A stretch of DNA of 64,000 nucleotides from Palaemon carinicauda (Eukaryota; Arthropoda; Malacostraca; Decapoda; Palaemonidae). The position numbers and the translations under genes were made by a program. Below the pieces are notes generated by a model. The model did no database searches. It worked only from the letters and a program-made list of their open reading frames with translations, and was not told the DNA's origin. Position 1 is the stretch's first letter, and every line of letters starts with the position of its first letter. Shown here one piece after another: positions 33,404 through 44,340 of the stretch. Where the stretch lies: contig NC_090729.1 in assembly GCF_036898095.1 (NCBI RefSeq), positions 72,524,257 through 72,588,256 on the forward strand. Direction: 5' to 3'.

Positions 33404-33818
33404 AAAGGTTTGACTGGCCCTAATTCTTTTCTTCATTCTCCCCTCTCTTGGGGAAAGCAGCATCCTGGGTTCTCTGCATAGCTGACCTCAAACCACTGCA
33501 GGTAAACCATGCTCCCTTGTGTACCTAGTATTAAGACTAATAGTGCGGCGTCCCCATACCCTGACGAGGTGGTATTGGGAAAGTCTTAGTAACACAGTTT
33601 TTCCTTCTAAAGAACTCGGAATAACTTTACCTAGACAGTCACACTTCTATATACCTCAACACACAGCTTGTGTAGGCCGTGGACCTTGCGTAGCAAGGTT
33701 ATATCAAGATACAGGGACTCCTTATTTTTTGAGTACTGATACACTCAGATAAGGAGCCCTGGGTAAAGCCAAAAGCTAGATTGGCAGGGACGTCCACCCT
33801 TCCTAATGGGTGAGTCAC
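33404..33818 (+). other. 3' non-coding region of DIRS copy C
   Basis: Sequence between the recombinase end and the ICR, with no gene recognised. A 77-codon open frame at 33519-33752 has no recognisable motif. Confidence 0.6.
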
Positions 33819-33919
33819 CTATATTAAATAGGGTGGTTTGTATTCCAGTTACAGAACAAATGACAAATTCGTAGATAATTTGTATTTTTCCTAACTATAC
33901 AAACCTTAGCTATTTAAGC
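33819..33919 (+). other. Internal complementary region of DIRS copy C
   Basis: Bases 33819-33860 are the reverse complement of the left terminus (GGTTTGTATTCCAGTTAC). Bases 33861-33919 are the reverse complement of the right terminus (ATTTGTATTTTTCCTAAC). The two halves meet without spacer. The rule is the same as in copies B and D, with wholly different sequence, which strengthens the interpretation. Confidence 0.9.
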
Positions 33920-33963
33920 AAACTTACCCGCCAGCCCTATCCCCCTTGAAGTCCTACCTCCAA

Positions 33964-34167
33964 GCAAAGTGAGCTCAATCACAGGTGTGTGAGGGGGGGG
34001 CAGTAGCAAGCTACCCTCCCCTACCCCCGCTAACTAGCGGTATGGGTAGTTAACCCTTGTTAAAAATTAATGGTTCGTAATTTCAGCTACGCCGAAAGTT
34101 GTACCCCTATTAAATAGGTAAGGTTTGTATAGTTAGGAAAAATACAAATTACCTATGAATTTGTCAT
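33964..34167 (+). repeat. Right inverted terminal repeat and terminus of DIRS copy C
   Basis: Bases 33964-34118 are the reverse complement of 23821-23974. Bases 34119-34167 are the right-specific extension ending TTTGTCAT, which the ICR contains in reverse complement. Confidence 0.9.
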
Positions 34168-34379
34168 ATCTACCTCTCTTTGGCTTTGTTTATGCTAATT
34201 TTGATTTTAGCTCCATTTGGGGACTTAGATTTTAGCATTTGGTTAGATGAAGCTGGAGTGCTTGGAGTCCTTCTCGCATTGTCCTAACCTAGCTAAAAAC
34301 ATAAACAAACAATCTCAGTTATACCGACAGTCTCACAACAAACAGTCAATGATACACTAACTACCTCTCGCTCGCTGAC

Positions 34380-34427
<48 letters not shown>

Positions 34428-35182
34428 CTCTCTCTCTCTCATACACAAAAAAAAAAAAAAAAAAACAATCCTCCACAGATTTGTGTGTTAAAGTTAAAGC
34501 TTTCTCGGTCATAAATACTTGAACACTGTAGAAGCAAGAACATTTGTAGCAGAACTTTGCTGAGGAAAAATGAGAAAGACACACAAAACTAATATACATT
34601 TACAATCCAAATGATTGAAGACAACACATGAACAAATGCAAACAATATGCAGTTGAAATTTTTTATCATGTATTTCTTTCAATCACTTACTTTTCATATT
34701 TTACTGAATAATTTAAGTGCTTAAGTCCAATACTATTAAGAGGAGCAAGGTATATATGATTAGCTATTTACATGTATAATGAAGTGAATTATTAGGTGGT
34801 CTAAGTTGTTACTGAATAACCAACCTGAATCTGGAAAGGCTTTACAACCAAAGTTGTTGAACTATTGATGGTAGACTTGTACATAAGTATGAAGTCTGTA
34901 CCTTTTAAGGTTCAATGGTTAGGGCCAAGGTAATGGTTCAATGTGACATATGACCTCTTAAAGATAGGTACATGTTACTTACGTTAAAGCTAAGGTCGAA
35001 ACCTTACATTATCCCCCCATCAATTAGGGCATATAAAGGATGATCATAGTGTTTTTTGGTTAAGAAACAGAACTCAAAGGACAAGGTATTGCATAGTGCA
35101 ATCAAGACCCATTCTTTATAAAAGACTCCAATTTTATTGGACGTGAATCAGAATTCCAATTGCCATTGCTGGTACTATAGAG
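34168..35182. other. Spacer between DIRS copies C and D
   Basis: AT-rich sequence with a compound microsatellite and no gene or element recognised. It may include the rest of fragment E or older host sequence. Confidence 0.5.
34383..34466. repeat. Compound microsatellite (CA)n-(TC)n-(A)n
   Basis: About 20 CA units, then about nine TC units, a short linker and about twenty A. Read on the minus strand it could be a retroposon tail, but no body was identified. Confidence 0.92.
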
Positions 35183-35549
35183 CGGATTTTGAGCGAAGCG
35201 AAAAATCTATTTTTGGGTGAGATAGCCATGTCGTCCTGATGGAAGGTTCCTATAGGTAGCTTTCTAAGGGATATTTGGCTATAGTGATATTCCCAGAGAA
35301 TTAACCTTTAGGTCTCCAGAATTCTAACTCCTGGCGCGAATATCCTTAAAATTTCTTTTAAGGATATCGCATAATATCAGGGGACGTATATCTTGATACG
35401 ATACATAGCAATCTTTACCCCGAATAGCGTTTTCGTTTCGAGGGTGAAGAGTGGCAAAAATAGAAGGGGAGCCATTATCTAGGTTACCCTTCCTCCTGTA
35501 CTACTACAAGTACCTAGATGGCGCCGTACCCAAGATGGCGCTCATTCCT
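35183..35549 (-). repeat. Right terminus and inverted terminal repeat of DIRS copy D
   Basis: 35183-35230 is the right-specific extension (CGGATTTTGAGCGAAGCG). 35231-35549 repeats 47550-47872 in reverse complement, with blocks such as CCTATAGGTAGCTTTCTAAG and GGGGACGTATATCTTGATAC. Confidence 0.92.
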
Positions 35550-35633
35550 TGTAGCATTGAGAATGGTGCTAGAGATATAGTAATTTTGGGAGGGATCCTG
35601 CCAAGGCCTTTTTTTATAGAAAAGGAGGGTGGG

Positions 35634-35728
35634 TCCATCAGGAAGACATGGCTATCTCACCCAAAAATAGATTATTCGCTTCGCTCAAAATATGTTTTTG
35701 GACTCAAGCCATGTCGTCCTGATGGAAG
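35634..35728 (-). other. Internal complementary region of DIRS copy D
   Basis: On the plus strand, 35634-35692 reads as the element's right terminus and 35693-35728 as its left terminus, back to back. On the element strand this is the reverse complement of each end, as in B and C. It has diverged slightly from the ends (ATATG where the end has ATCCG). Confidence 0.88.
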
Positions 35729-36507
35729 TTTACCAGAGAATTACTAGAAAGTACTGTATCTGTGGATTTTCATAGGTGCCTTAACCTTGGGACAATTTTT
35801 CTATGGTCATCCGGACCATTCAGACAAATGACGTTACCGTTATCCATCATTACCACTAATCTTGGACAATGTTAGTGCTTCCTGCCCCCTGCAGGGAAGA
35901 GTCATACTAGACAGTAGAAAAGGGCTCTCAAAGTTTGTATATATTGTATGAACAAACATAAGTATCAACTAGATATACAAAAGTCTCATGGTTTGTATAT
36001 GTTGTCGGAACGACTAAGTGTCAACTATATCCATTGTTTGTAAGCATACAATCATATGAGGTTTACTTAGTTAAATAAGTAAGAGAACTCTGTCATATTT
36101 ATTGTGCTAATTGCAGGGCGAAATAAGATGCAATTACACACTAATGTACATTTATTTTGAATAAATGACCAAATGAAATAACTAGTATAACGTGTTAAGG
36201 GAATTATACGTACAACGTATACAGAAAATATTTTTCTCCCTGAAAGAGAAGAAATGATGAGTGACATTCTAAATTTGAAAATTTTTGATAAAATTTTCTA
36301 ATATAATTTCCTGTAAATGTTGTATACAATCAACACTGTGTACTATGTACACACTGCACAAGTGTTATCTGTATAATTCCACACCTGAGATTTTGAACAG
36401 TCTTAGTGTCGCCATGGTGACATTCATTTAAAAGGTATCACACTGGAAGTGTCAACACCTTTTCACCCTAATTGATAGTCCGAATCAATTAACTGTTCAT
36501 CGCAGCA
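35729..36507 (-). other. 3' non-coding region of DIRS copy D
   Basis: No gene. It shares with copy B the stretch around GGTGTGGAATTATACAGATA (here about 36365-36390 on the minus strand) and otherwise is AT-rich. Confidence 0.65.
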
Positions 36508-37536
36508 CTAGACGACAGGTTTTAATACACTACCTGCCGCCACCACATAATGCTTCAGTTCGTGGACTTGCTTTGCGTAGTTTTTGTAGAACACTCTGGA
36601 TGACTTCCATCCAGTATATGAGCGAAGACGCTCAAAGTCCATATACTGAAAAAAGTTCAGTGATGAAGCAATTTTTCTCGGATCATGACCTGCGGGTGTA
36701 CTGTCAGGATCCGCTCTGCGAATGTAGTAGGTGAGCTTCGCCCTCAGTTGTTTTAGGGATAAGTTTGATCCTGAAGTTTCTCCTTTGAAGAGCTGTCCTC
36801 CTCTGAAGTCTGAAGTGCTACGAAGATAGACCTTTAGACACTCTACTGGACACAGAGAGACACCTTCCTTCAGAGGGTAGATTCTCCAGGGACCCCATCT
36901 CTTAGTGGGTAGCTCATTCTTGGCGAGAAAGGTTGGATCAGGAAAGAGATTTAGTTCTCCCACTTCTGTGAACTGAATGTGGCCCTCATTTCTTGATAGG
37001 GCTACTATTTCACTAACTCTAGCCATTGAGGCTATAGCGAACAGGAAAATAACCTTCTGGGTTAGATCCTTGAGAGAACAATCTTCATTTTCCACAGATG
37101 AAGCATAATGTAGGACCTTGTCCAAGGACCATGAAATGGGCTTCGGAGGAGCTGCAGGCCTAAGTCTAGCGCATGCCTTCGGGATCTTGTTAAAGATTTC
37201 GTTCGTCAGGTCCACTTGAAAGGTGTATAGAAGAGGTCTAGTCAGGGCTGACTTGCATGTAATTATTGTGTTGGCTGCCAGACCTTGTTCATGAAGGTGG
37301 ATAAAGAAGGACAGACAGAACTCTATTGAAATTTCTTTCGGTCCTTTTGCTTTAACAAAAGCAACCCACTTTCTCCAAGACGATTCATATTGTCTTCTAG
37401 TTGACTTAGACTTGTATTCTTTTATGAAGTCTATACTGCCTTTTGAGATCACAAATCTTTTCTTAACTGCTAAGGCGAGAAAATCATGAGATGAAGGTTT
37501 TGGGTTCTCTGTGATGAAGCGAAGACAGTCGACTTC
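36508..37536 (-). CDS. Tyrosine recombinase of DIRS copy D, open frame
   Basis: About 342 codons are open from just after the in-frame stop at 37537-37539 to the stop at 36508-36510. The enzyme would integrate the circular element DNA by strand exchange. The catalytic set is complete by eye: arginine in ARVSEIVALSR, HxxR in GHDPRKIASS, tryptophan in SYTGWKSSRVF at the second-histidine position, and tyrosine in FYKNYAK. The N-terminal part (YESSWRKWVAFVKAKG onwards) is the helical core-binding domain. There is no ATG before the middle of the protein (ASM, just ahead of ARVSE), and the first 67 bases overlap the end of pol in another frame, so expression probably depends on pol by frameshift or reinitiation. 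It is the best preserved enzyme gene in the window. Confidence 0.88.
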   Translation of the reverse strand, partial: EVDCLRFITENPKPSSHDFLALAVKKRFVISKGSIDFIKEYKSKSTRRQYESSWRKWVAFVKAKGPKEISIEFCLSFFIHLHEQGLAANTIITCKSALTRPLLYTFQVDLTNEIFNKIPKACARLRPAAPPKPISWSLDKVLHYASSVENEDCSLKDLTQKVIFLFAIASMARVSEIVALSRNEGHIQFTEVGELNLFPDPTFLAKNELPTKRWGPWRIYPLKEGVSLCPVECLKVYLRSTSDFRGGQLFKGETSGSNLSLKQLRAKLTYYIRRADPDSTPAGHDPRKIASSLNFFQYMDFERLRSYTGWKSSRVFYKNYAKQVHELKHYVVAAGSVLKPVV

Positions 37537-39290
37537 TTAATCCGTTGAGATAGTGCTGGGTTCGGTAAAAGGGCTGGCCTCAGTCTCAGTTCCATCACTA
37601 GAGGGAACCAGTTGCTCTTGGGCCACTTGGGGGCCACTAGAGTTGCCGTTCCCTGGAAGGATCTCAGCTTGTTGAGGACCTTCAGCAGGAAATTGGATGG
37701 AAGGAGCAGGAAAATCTGTGTCCATTCGTTCCAACGTAGGGACATGGCGTCCGTTGTCTCCTCTAGAGGGTCCTCGTATGGGGCTACATATCGAGGTAGT
37801 TTCTTGATGTCACCCGTCGCGAAGAGGTCGATCTGCAGTTCCGGGACTTGTTCCAAGATGGAGGAGAATGAGTCTGCGTCTGGAGACCATTCTGACTCTA
37901 TCGGCTTGAGCCTGGATAGAGCATACACTGTCACATTGCGGAACCTTTGTAAGTGAACTGCTGATAGGTGCCATCTCTCTAGACAAAGGATGGCTAATAT
38001 CACATGGTTGATATGGGATGATCTCGAGCCTTGTCGGTTCAGACATCACACTATCACTTCGCTGTCCAAGATCAGCCTGATGTGGTCTGATCTGCGAGGG
38101 GAGAGTTCCCAACGTCAAGAGGACTGCCATGGCTTCGAAAATGTTAATGAGAAAGGCCTTTAACAGAGATGAACAAGTCCCTTGGACTTTCCTTTGATGG
38201 GAGTAAACTCCCCATTCTTCCGTCGAGGCATCCATGTGGATGGTAATTGACGGCAGAAGTGGTTGCAAGGGCATGGTCCTCATTAGGCTCTTGGCCTTCT
38301 ACCACGGGTTGAGAAGTGATCGTAGTAAGGCCGGTATCGGTCATTTTAGATATCTTTGAGCATTTGATGTGTATCTTCTCCAGACTCCTGACGCATCTTT
38401 CAGCTGTGCTCTCAGCACTGGGTCTGTTACTGCTGCGAACTGGAGAGACCCCAGTACTCTTTCCTGTTGGTGTCTTGAATTCAGTAGTCTTTTGACAGAC
38501 CCCGCGATCTCCCTCCTCTTCCCTGAGGGAATGGAGGGAGGATGTGACCTCAGGTTCCAATGGATTTCCAGCCATTGAAACCTTTGAGCTGGAGAGAATC
38601 GAGGCTTCTTGAAGTTGATCTTGCATCCCGGATTTTCACAGAACTGGATCACTTCTTTGGATGCTTGCAGACAAGCCGCTTCGGATGCTGCCCGCACCAG
38701 CCAGTCGTCCAGGTACGCTGCTACCCAAAGACCTTCTAGGCGTAGTTGTTGCACGACTGCGTCTGCAAGTTTCATGAAGATACTTGGGGCTATGTTTAGT
38801 CCGAAGGATATGGTTTTGAGAACATACTTTATCTTCTGTAACTTGAATCCTAGGTAGGAGGAGAGGGGGTGACTGACTAGAAGGTGTCAATAGGCATCTG
38901 CCAGGGGTATCGAGACTGTGAACGCTCCTTTTTGTAACAGGGTCCTTATGTGTTGAAGGATTAACATCCTGAACTTGCTGTTTTCTATGAACTTGTTGAA
39001 TAGCGACAGTTCCAGAATGACTCTGAATTTGTCTGAGTCCTTCTTGGGAACACAAAACAGCCTTCCCTGGAATTTGATGGACTTTGCTTTCCTTGTAACC
39101 TGTATGCTCAAGAGCTCTAGGGTATATTCTTCTAATGCGGGGGTGGAGTGTTGGAAGAATTGAGGAAATGATGGTGTAGACTTGTTACGTTTCCATCCTA
39201 GTCCAATCTTGATCAGGACGTGGGCCCAAGGATCGAAGGTCCAACGATCCTGAAATTGTTGGAGCCTCCCTCCTACCAGAAGCATCTCTT
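37470..39290 (-). pseudogene. Reverse transcriptase/RNase H of DIRS copy D, inactive
   Basis: RT fingers KKDSDKFRVILELSLFNKFI (about 39000-39060) continue in frame from gag. Motif A reads SIPLADAY followed by a stop near 38887, where the family has an Asp after SI and a Trp after AY; both the first catalytic Asp and the reading frame are lost. The YLDD box is intact at 38704-38715 in the open segment 38341-38775. RNase H shows IHMDASTEEWG and INIFEAMAVLLTL; its tail NVTVYALSR has Tyr where Asp is usual. The post-RNase H block DLFATGDIKKLPRYVAPYEDP is present. The frame ends MIFSP plus stop at 37470, as in copy A. Frame breaks lie near 38780, 38340 and 38000. Confidence 0.87.
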
Positions 39291-40558
39291 TGCTTCGATT
39301 GACCGGTTTACCTCCTCGACCACGTCCTCCCCTACCTCTTGAGGGATGTCTAGAGGAGCCCCGGCTGGATCCTTTACCTTTCAACCGAAAGGTAGTGGTT
39401 TGCCTCTCAAACCCGGGGTTGAATGCTGGTGACTGGGCAACCAGCTGTTGAGGCACCACTTGGAAGGTGGTCTGTGTTTGGGCCACCACTTGGGGCACCG
39501 CAGTCATAGTATCTATGGGATGTTGTTGAGAAGGCCAAGGGGGAAGTCTAGACTTCTTTGTCTTCCTTTTAGGTTGGGGACCAGCATCTGGGGAAGACTT
39601 CCTGTTTGAAGAGATGCCCCATTTCTGGAGAAGGTTCCTATTCTCCGTGATGGCTTTCTCGATTACCTCTTTGACTACTTCGTTTGGGAAGAGGTCTTTA
39701 CCCCAGATGTTAGAAGATATCAGCTTCCTGGGTTCATGTTTCACTGTTGCAGCAGCGAACACGAACTCTTTACAGGCTCTCCTAGCCTTCATGAAAGCAT
39801 ACAGGTCCTTTACTAGGGTGGTCATATGCATTTTGGCCAGGACCATGAGCTTGTCTGGGGAACTTCCTTGGCCTGCACACATCTCTGTGCAGTTCTGTAG
39901 GGATAAAGATGCCACAAGTCTCTCCTTCGTCTCTTGCTCCTTGCACAAGAGACAGTCAGAAAGTTTAGGGAGATTCTCGCCAAACTGTCGTCCAGCGATA
40001 TCTGCGTCCAGTTTCCTACTGAGAAGGTTAGGTGGACTTCCTTCCAGTCCTTGTATTGCATGGGCAAGGCTAACGACAGAGGCCAGCACTCCTCTAGTGC
40101 AGGGCATGGTTTGCCTAGCTTCACTGCCTTGGCAACAGATTTAAATGCCTTCAACGTAAAGGGGAAGGCTATTGAAGCAGGAGCAAGAAAGGTAGGGTGT
40201 TTCTTGCTCAAGGCGGACACTTTCGAAACTGAATAGCCCGGTTCCGTCTCTTCTTTTGGCATTGGTTCATGCTTCAGTCAAATGAAGCAGTCAGGGTAAG
40301 CATTAAAGCTTGGCAAAAACTGGATGTCGTCTAAGGGGACGGCTCCCATCGTCTCCAAGATGTAGAGTTTGCCGTTCGTAATCGGCATAAACTCCGCATA
40401 CCTCCAGGGATTGGTTTTGGAGCAGGTTAGGAGGTCTTGGACTCTGGGTCCCTTGTATGACCCTCGGGAGGCGATAAGTGAAGCTTCATGGAGCTCTCTC
40501 TCAAATCTTGCTTCCCTTGCTTCGCCTTGTTTGCGAATGTTCTCCATTAAAGCCTTAA
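38887..40558 (-). pseudogene. Gag C-terminal part of DIRS copy D, in frame with RT
   Basis: The main open segment, 40107-38887, runs from the capsid-like helices (LVKDLYAFMKARRACKEFVF, about 39775-39835) through a Lys-rich linker and an RGG-type basic region (SRGRGGRGRGGK near 39300-39340) straight into the RT fingers without a stop. This suggests a gag-pol fusion. Upstream segments 40262-39822 and 40547-40278 carry the earlier gag blocks (NPWRYAEFMPITNG) in other frames. The gene is cut at 40558 by the piggyBac-like insertion and continues at 44425. Confidence 0.8.
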
Positions 40559-40799
40559 CCCTGGAACGGTACGGGGGGTCGTCCGCGACCCCAAGCGTAA
40601 AAAAAAAAAGAGGTTTTTCTCACGTGACTCACCCCCGTGACCGAATTTGTGGGTTATCGACCTGCAGTAGGTGTCTCGCCTACACGCTCTAGTAGTGTCC
40701 AGATGTGCATTGCTGTAGCTGTACTCCTTCCCCGATTTCTGAGACGCGTCGGGGTCGAGCTCGACCGAGTTTACCCTTTTAAGGTAATTTGCATAATTA

Positions 40800-43475
40800 T
40801 CAAAGTTATTACGTATTATGAAATTGTCGTAGAATGGTGCAACTTGTATAGGTTATCAGTTGTGGAAAGTCTTGGTGGATTGTTTGGCTGCCATGTGCAT
40901 AATTTTTTTTTAGTTAAAATGTCGTTCATCACCACGAGGACCATTTTACCGCGAGTGCCCCTTTTTCATTTTTTTTCATTTTTTTGCCAAGTCATTTTTC
41001 CGTAAGATATTGCCAAATAGTGTCGTAAAATTTTTGCTTTTTTAGTGTTGGAAAGTGTGTCTAGATGATCTGGCTACCCATGCGTGACTTTGTTTTTGTC
41101 AGATACGACGTAGTTATTGGTATATTGGGTATTTAACTGCGGTTGCCAATTTCTGTTTTTTTTTTTTTCAATATTTGTAAAAATTTACTACGTAGTAAGG
41201 AATTGCCGTATATTACTGATTTTTTTTTCATGTTTATGTGTTAGAAAGTGTGCCTTGATGGTTGGGCTAACACGTGCAAGTCTTTTATTTTATCTGAGAT
41301 GCCGTATATTAGAATGTTGGACATTTTACCGCGAGTGCCCCTTTTTCATTTTTTTTCATTTTTTTGCCAAGTCATTTTTCCGTAAGATATTGCTAAATAG
41401 TGTCGTAAAACTTTTGCTTTTTTAGTGTTGGAAAGTGTGTCTAGATGATCTGGCTACCCATGCGTGACTTTGTTTTTGTCAGATACGACGTAGTTATTGG
41501 TATATTGGGTATTTAACTGCGGTTGCCAATTTCTGTTTTTTTTTCAATATTTGTAAAAATTTACTACATAGCAAGGAATTGCCGTATATTACTGATTTTT
41601 TTTTTCATGTTTGTGTGTTAGAAAGTGTGCCTTGATGGTTGGGCTAACACGTGCATGTCTTTTTTTTTTATCTGAGATGCCGTATATTAGAATGTTGGGC
41701 ATTTTTCCGCGAGTGCCCCTTTTTATTTGTTTTGCATTTTTTTACTTAGTCATGTTACCGTAAGGAATTGGCAAGTAGTGTCGCAAAACTTATATTTTTA
41801 TAGTGTTGGAAAGTGTTTCTAGATGATCTGGCTACCCATTCCTGTTTTTTTTTAGCCAGATATAGCGTATATATAGGTATGTGTTCGATTTTCCTGTGAT
41901 TGCCATTTTTTCGTTTTTTCCCATTTCTTTCAAAATTACTACGTACTAAGGAACTATCACAGAGTAATGATTTATTTAGATGTTTATTTGTCGGAAAATG
42001 TGCCTTGATGGTTTGCCTAGCACGTGGCTGAAATTTTTTTTTCTGAAATGCGTATAATAAAATGTTGGCCCCTTTTTATTTGTTTTTCATTTTTTTACTT
42101 AGTCATGATACCGTAAGGAATTGGCAAGAAGTGTCGCAAAACTTATATTTTTATAGTGTTGGAAAGTGTTTCTAGATGATCTGGCTACCCATGCCTATCT
42201 TTTTTTTTTAGCCAGATATGGCGTATATATAGGTATGTGTTCGATTTTCCTGTGATTGCCATTTTTTCGTTTTTTCCCATTTCTTTCAAAATTACTACGT
42301 ACTAAGGAACTATTATAGAGTAATGATTCATTTATATGTTTATTTGTCGGAAAATGTGCCTTGATGTTTGCCTAGCACGTGGCTGAAATTTTTTTTTTCT
42401 GAAATGCCGTACATTAGAATGGCCATTTTTCCGCGAGTGCCCCTTTTTATTTGTTTTGCATTTTTTTGCTTAGTCATGTTACCGTAAGGAATTGGCAAGT
42501 AGTGTCGCAAAACTTTTAATTTTATAGTGTTGGAAAGTGTTTCTAGATGATCTGGCTACCCATGCCTATCTTTTTTTTAAGCCAGATATGGCGTATATAT
42601 AGGTATGTGTTCGATTTTCCTGCGATTGCCATTTTTTTCGTTTTTTCCCATTTCTTTCAAAATTACTACGTACTAAGGAACTATCACAGAGTAATGATTC
42701 ATTTAGATGTTTATTTGTCGGAAAATGTGCCTTGATGGTTTGCCTAGTACGTGGCTGAATTTTTTTTTCTGAAATGCCGTATATTAGAATGTTAGCCATT
42801 TTCCCACGAGTGCCCCTTTTTATTTGTTTTGCATTTTTTTTACTTAGTCATGTTACCGTAAGGAATTGGCAAGTAGTGTCGCAAAACTTATATTTTTATA
42901 GTGTCGGAAAGTGTTTCTAGATGATCTGGCTACCCATGCCTATCTTTTTTTTAGCCAGATATGGCGTATATATAGGTATGTGTTCGATTTTCCGGTGATT
43001 GCCATTTTTTTGTTTTTTCCCATTTCTTTCAAAATTACTACGTACTAAGGAACTATCACAGAGTAATGATTCATTTAGATGTTTATTTGTCGGAAAATGT
43101 GCCTTGATGGTTTGCCTAGTACGTGGCTGAATTTTTTTTTTCTGAAATGCCGTATATTAGAATGTTGCCCATTTTTCCGTGAGTGCCCCTTTTTATTTGT
43201 TTTGCCTTTTTTTGCTTAGTCATGTTACCGTAAGGAATTGGCAAGTAGTGTCGCAAAACTTGTATTTTTATAGTGTTGGAAAGTGTTTCTAGATGATCTG
43301 GCTACCCATGCCTATCTTTATTTTTAGCCAGATATGGCGTATATATAGGTATGTGTTCGATTTTCCTGTGATTGCCACTTTTTTCGTTTTTTCCCATTTC
43401 TTTCAAAATTACTACGTACTAAGGAACTATCACAGAGTAATGATTCCTCTAGATGTTTATTTGTCGGAAAATTTT
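40800..43475. repeat. Satellite array, unit about 360-380 bases, seven units
   Basis: The marker GCGAGTGCCCC recurs at 40951, 41331, 41709, about 42068 (shortened), 42433, about 42806 and about 43179. Adjacent units on the left differ from those on the right by many substitutions, so there are at least two unit variants. Each unit is itself a dimer of two related ~190-base halves, one beginning GTTGGAAAGTGT and the other GTTAGAAAGTGT. A diverged half unit precedes the first marker, and the last unit breaks off near 43475. Confidence 0.9.
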
Positions 43476-44340
43476 GTTTACTTCTTTTTTGATTGAATAT
43501 CATCAAATTTTTTTAGCTAAAATATTATATTGTTTTAAATTTTTTTTTTCGATTTTATTTCCCTTCAAAAAAATTTTTTGGGGTCAGAATTTTAATTTTA
43601 TAGTCGTAAAATAATCGACAATTATCCAGCAACCCACCATACAATTTTTATGCATATCCAAGAATAATTAGATTAGTAAATAACACCTTGAAATTGACAT
43701 ACCCTTCCATTTTGTGGACATATCTGAAGCGTAAGTTGCCTTATCTATATATATTCTTGTTCCCTATAGAATTTGTGATATTTTGGTATATTTTTACCTG
43801 CATAAATATCATATATATTAAATATATGTATTTTTTTACGAAATTTCTAAGTACTCAAAAAATTACCTTTGGATATGGCCCCTGATATAAATGTAATTTA
43901 CAAAATAATGAAGATTTTTTTTACATATTTCTATTTTAGGATAACATATGTTTATTCCCTAAAAAAATTAGCCACTTCCTATTTCATTTGGGTACCCAAA
44001 AAAATTCATCAAATTTGGACAAATTTTTTTGGCCAAAAAAAGTTACCCTTTTTTTCTCATTTCAGATCTTCACCTCCATGGGTCTGACTTCATCCAAAAT
44101 ACATCAAGATGTGTCCTAAACATTCAAGAATCAATTCCTAAAAGGATTTGTGTATATATGTATAAACTTTTTTTTTATGAATTTTTATGTAAGGTTTTTT
44201 TTTTCTACTTAATTTTTTAAAATATTTATAATAAATAATTTTTCTGCAGATGAGTAGTATTTATCTTTACAGTTGTTTTAAGCATTCATTGAAGTTTTTT
44301 TTTGGCAAAAGAAAAAAGGAGGTTACTGCAAAAACTGATT
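43476..44340. other. AT-rich right interior of the piggyBac-like element
   Basis: Runs of T and A, no repeat period and no recognisable gene. Open frames of 60-70 codons here are compatible with chance in AT-rich sequence. Confidence 0.6.

Larger units (their letters stand above)
23792..34167 (+). mobile_element. DIRS-type retrotransposon, copy C, separate subfamily (hAT nested inside)
   Basis: The left end starts TTTGTTCCGTAACTGG, with inverted repeats at 23821-23974 and 33964-34118 and its own ICR at 33819-33919. Gag, RT/RNase H and tyrosine recombinase lie between them on the plus strand. Its terminal repeats, gag and recombinase share motifs but little sequence with copies A, B and D, so it is a different subfamily. 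The leader is short (about 120 bases from repeat to ATG). All genes are broken, and a 2.75 kb hAT element sits between RNase H and the downstream pol segment. Confidence 0.92.
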
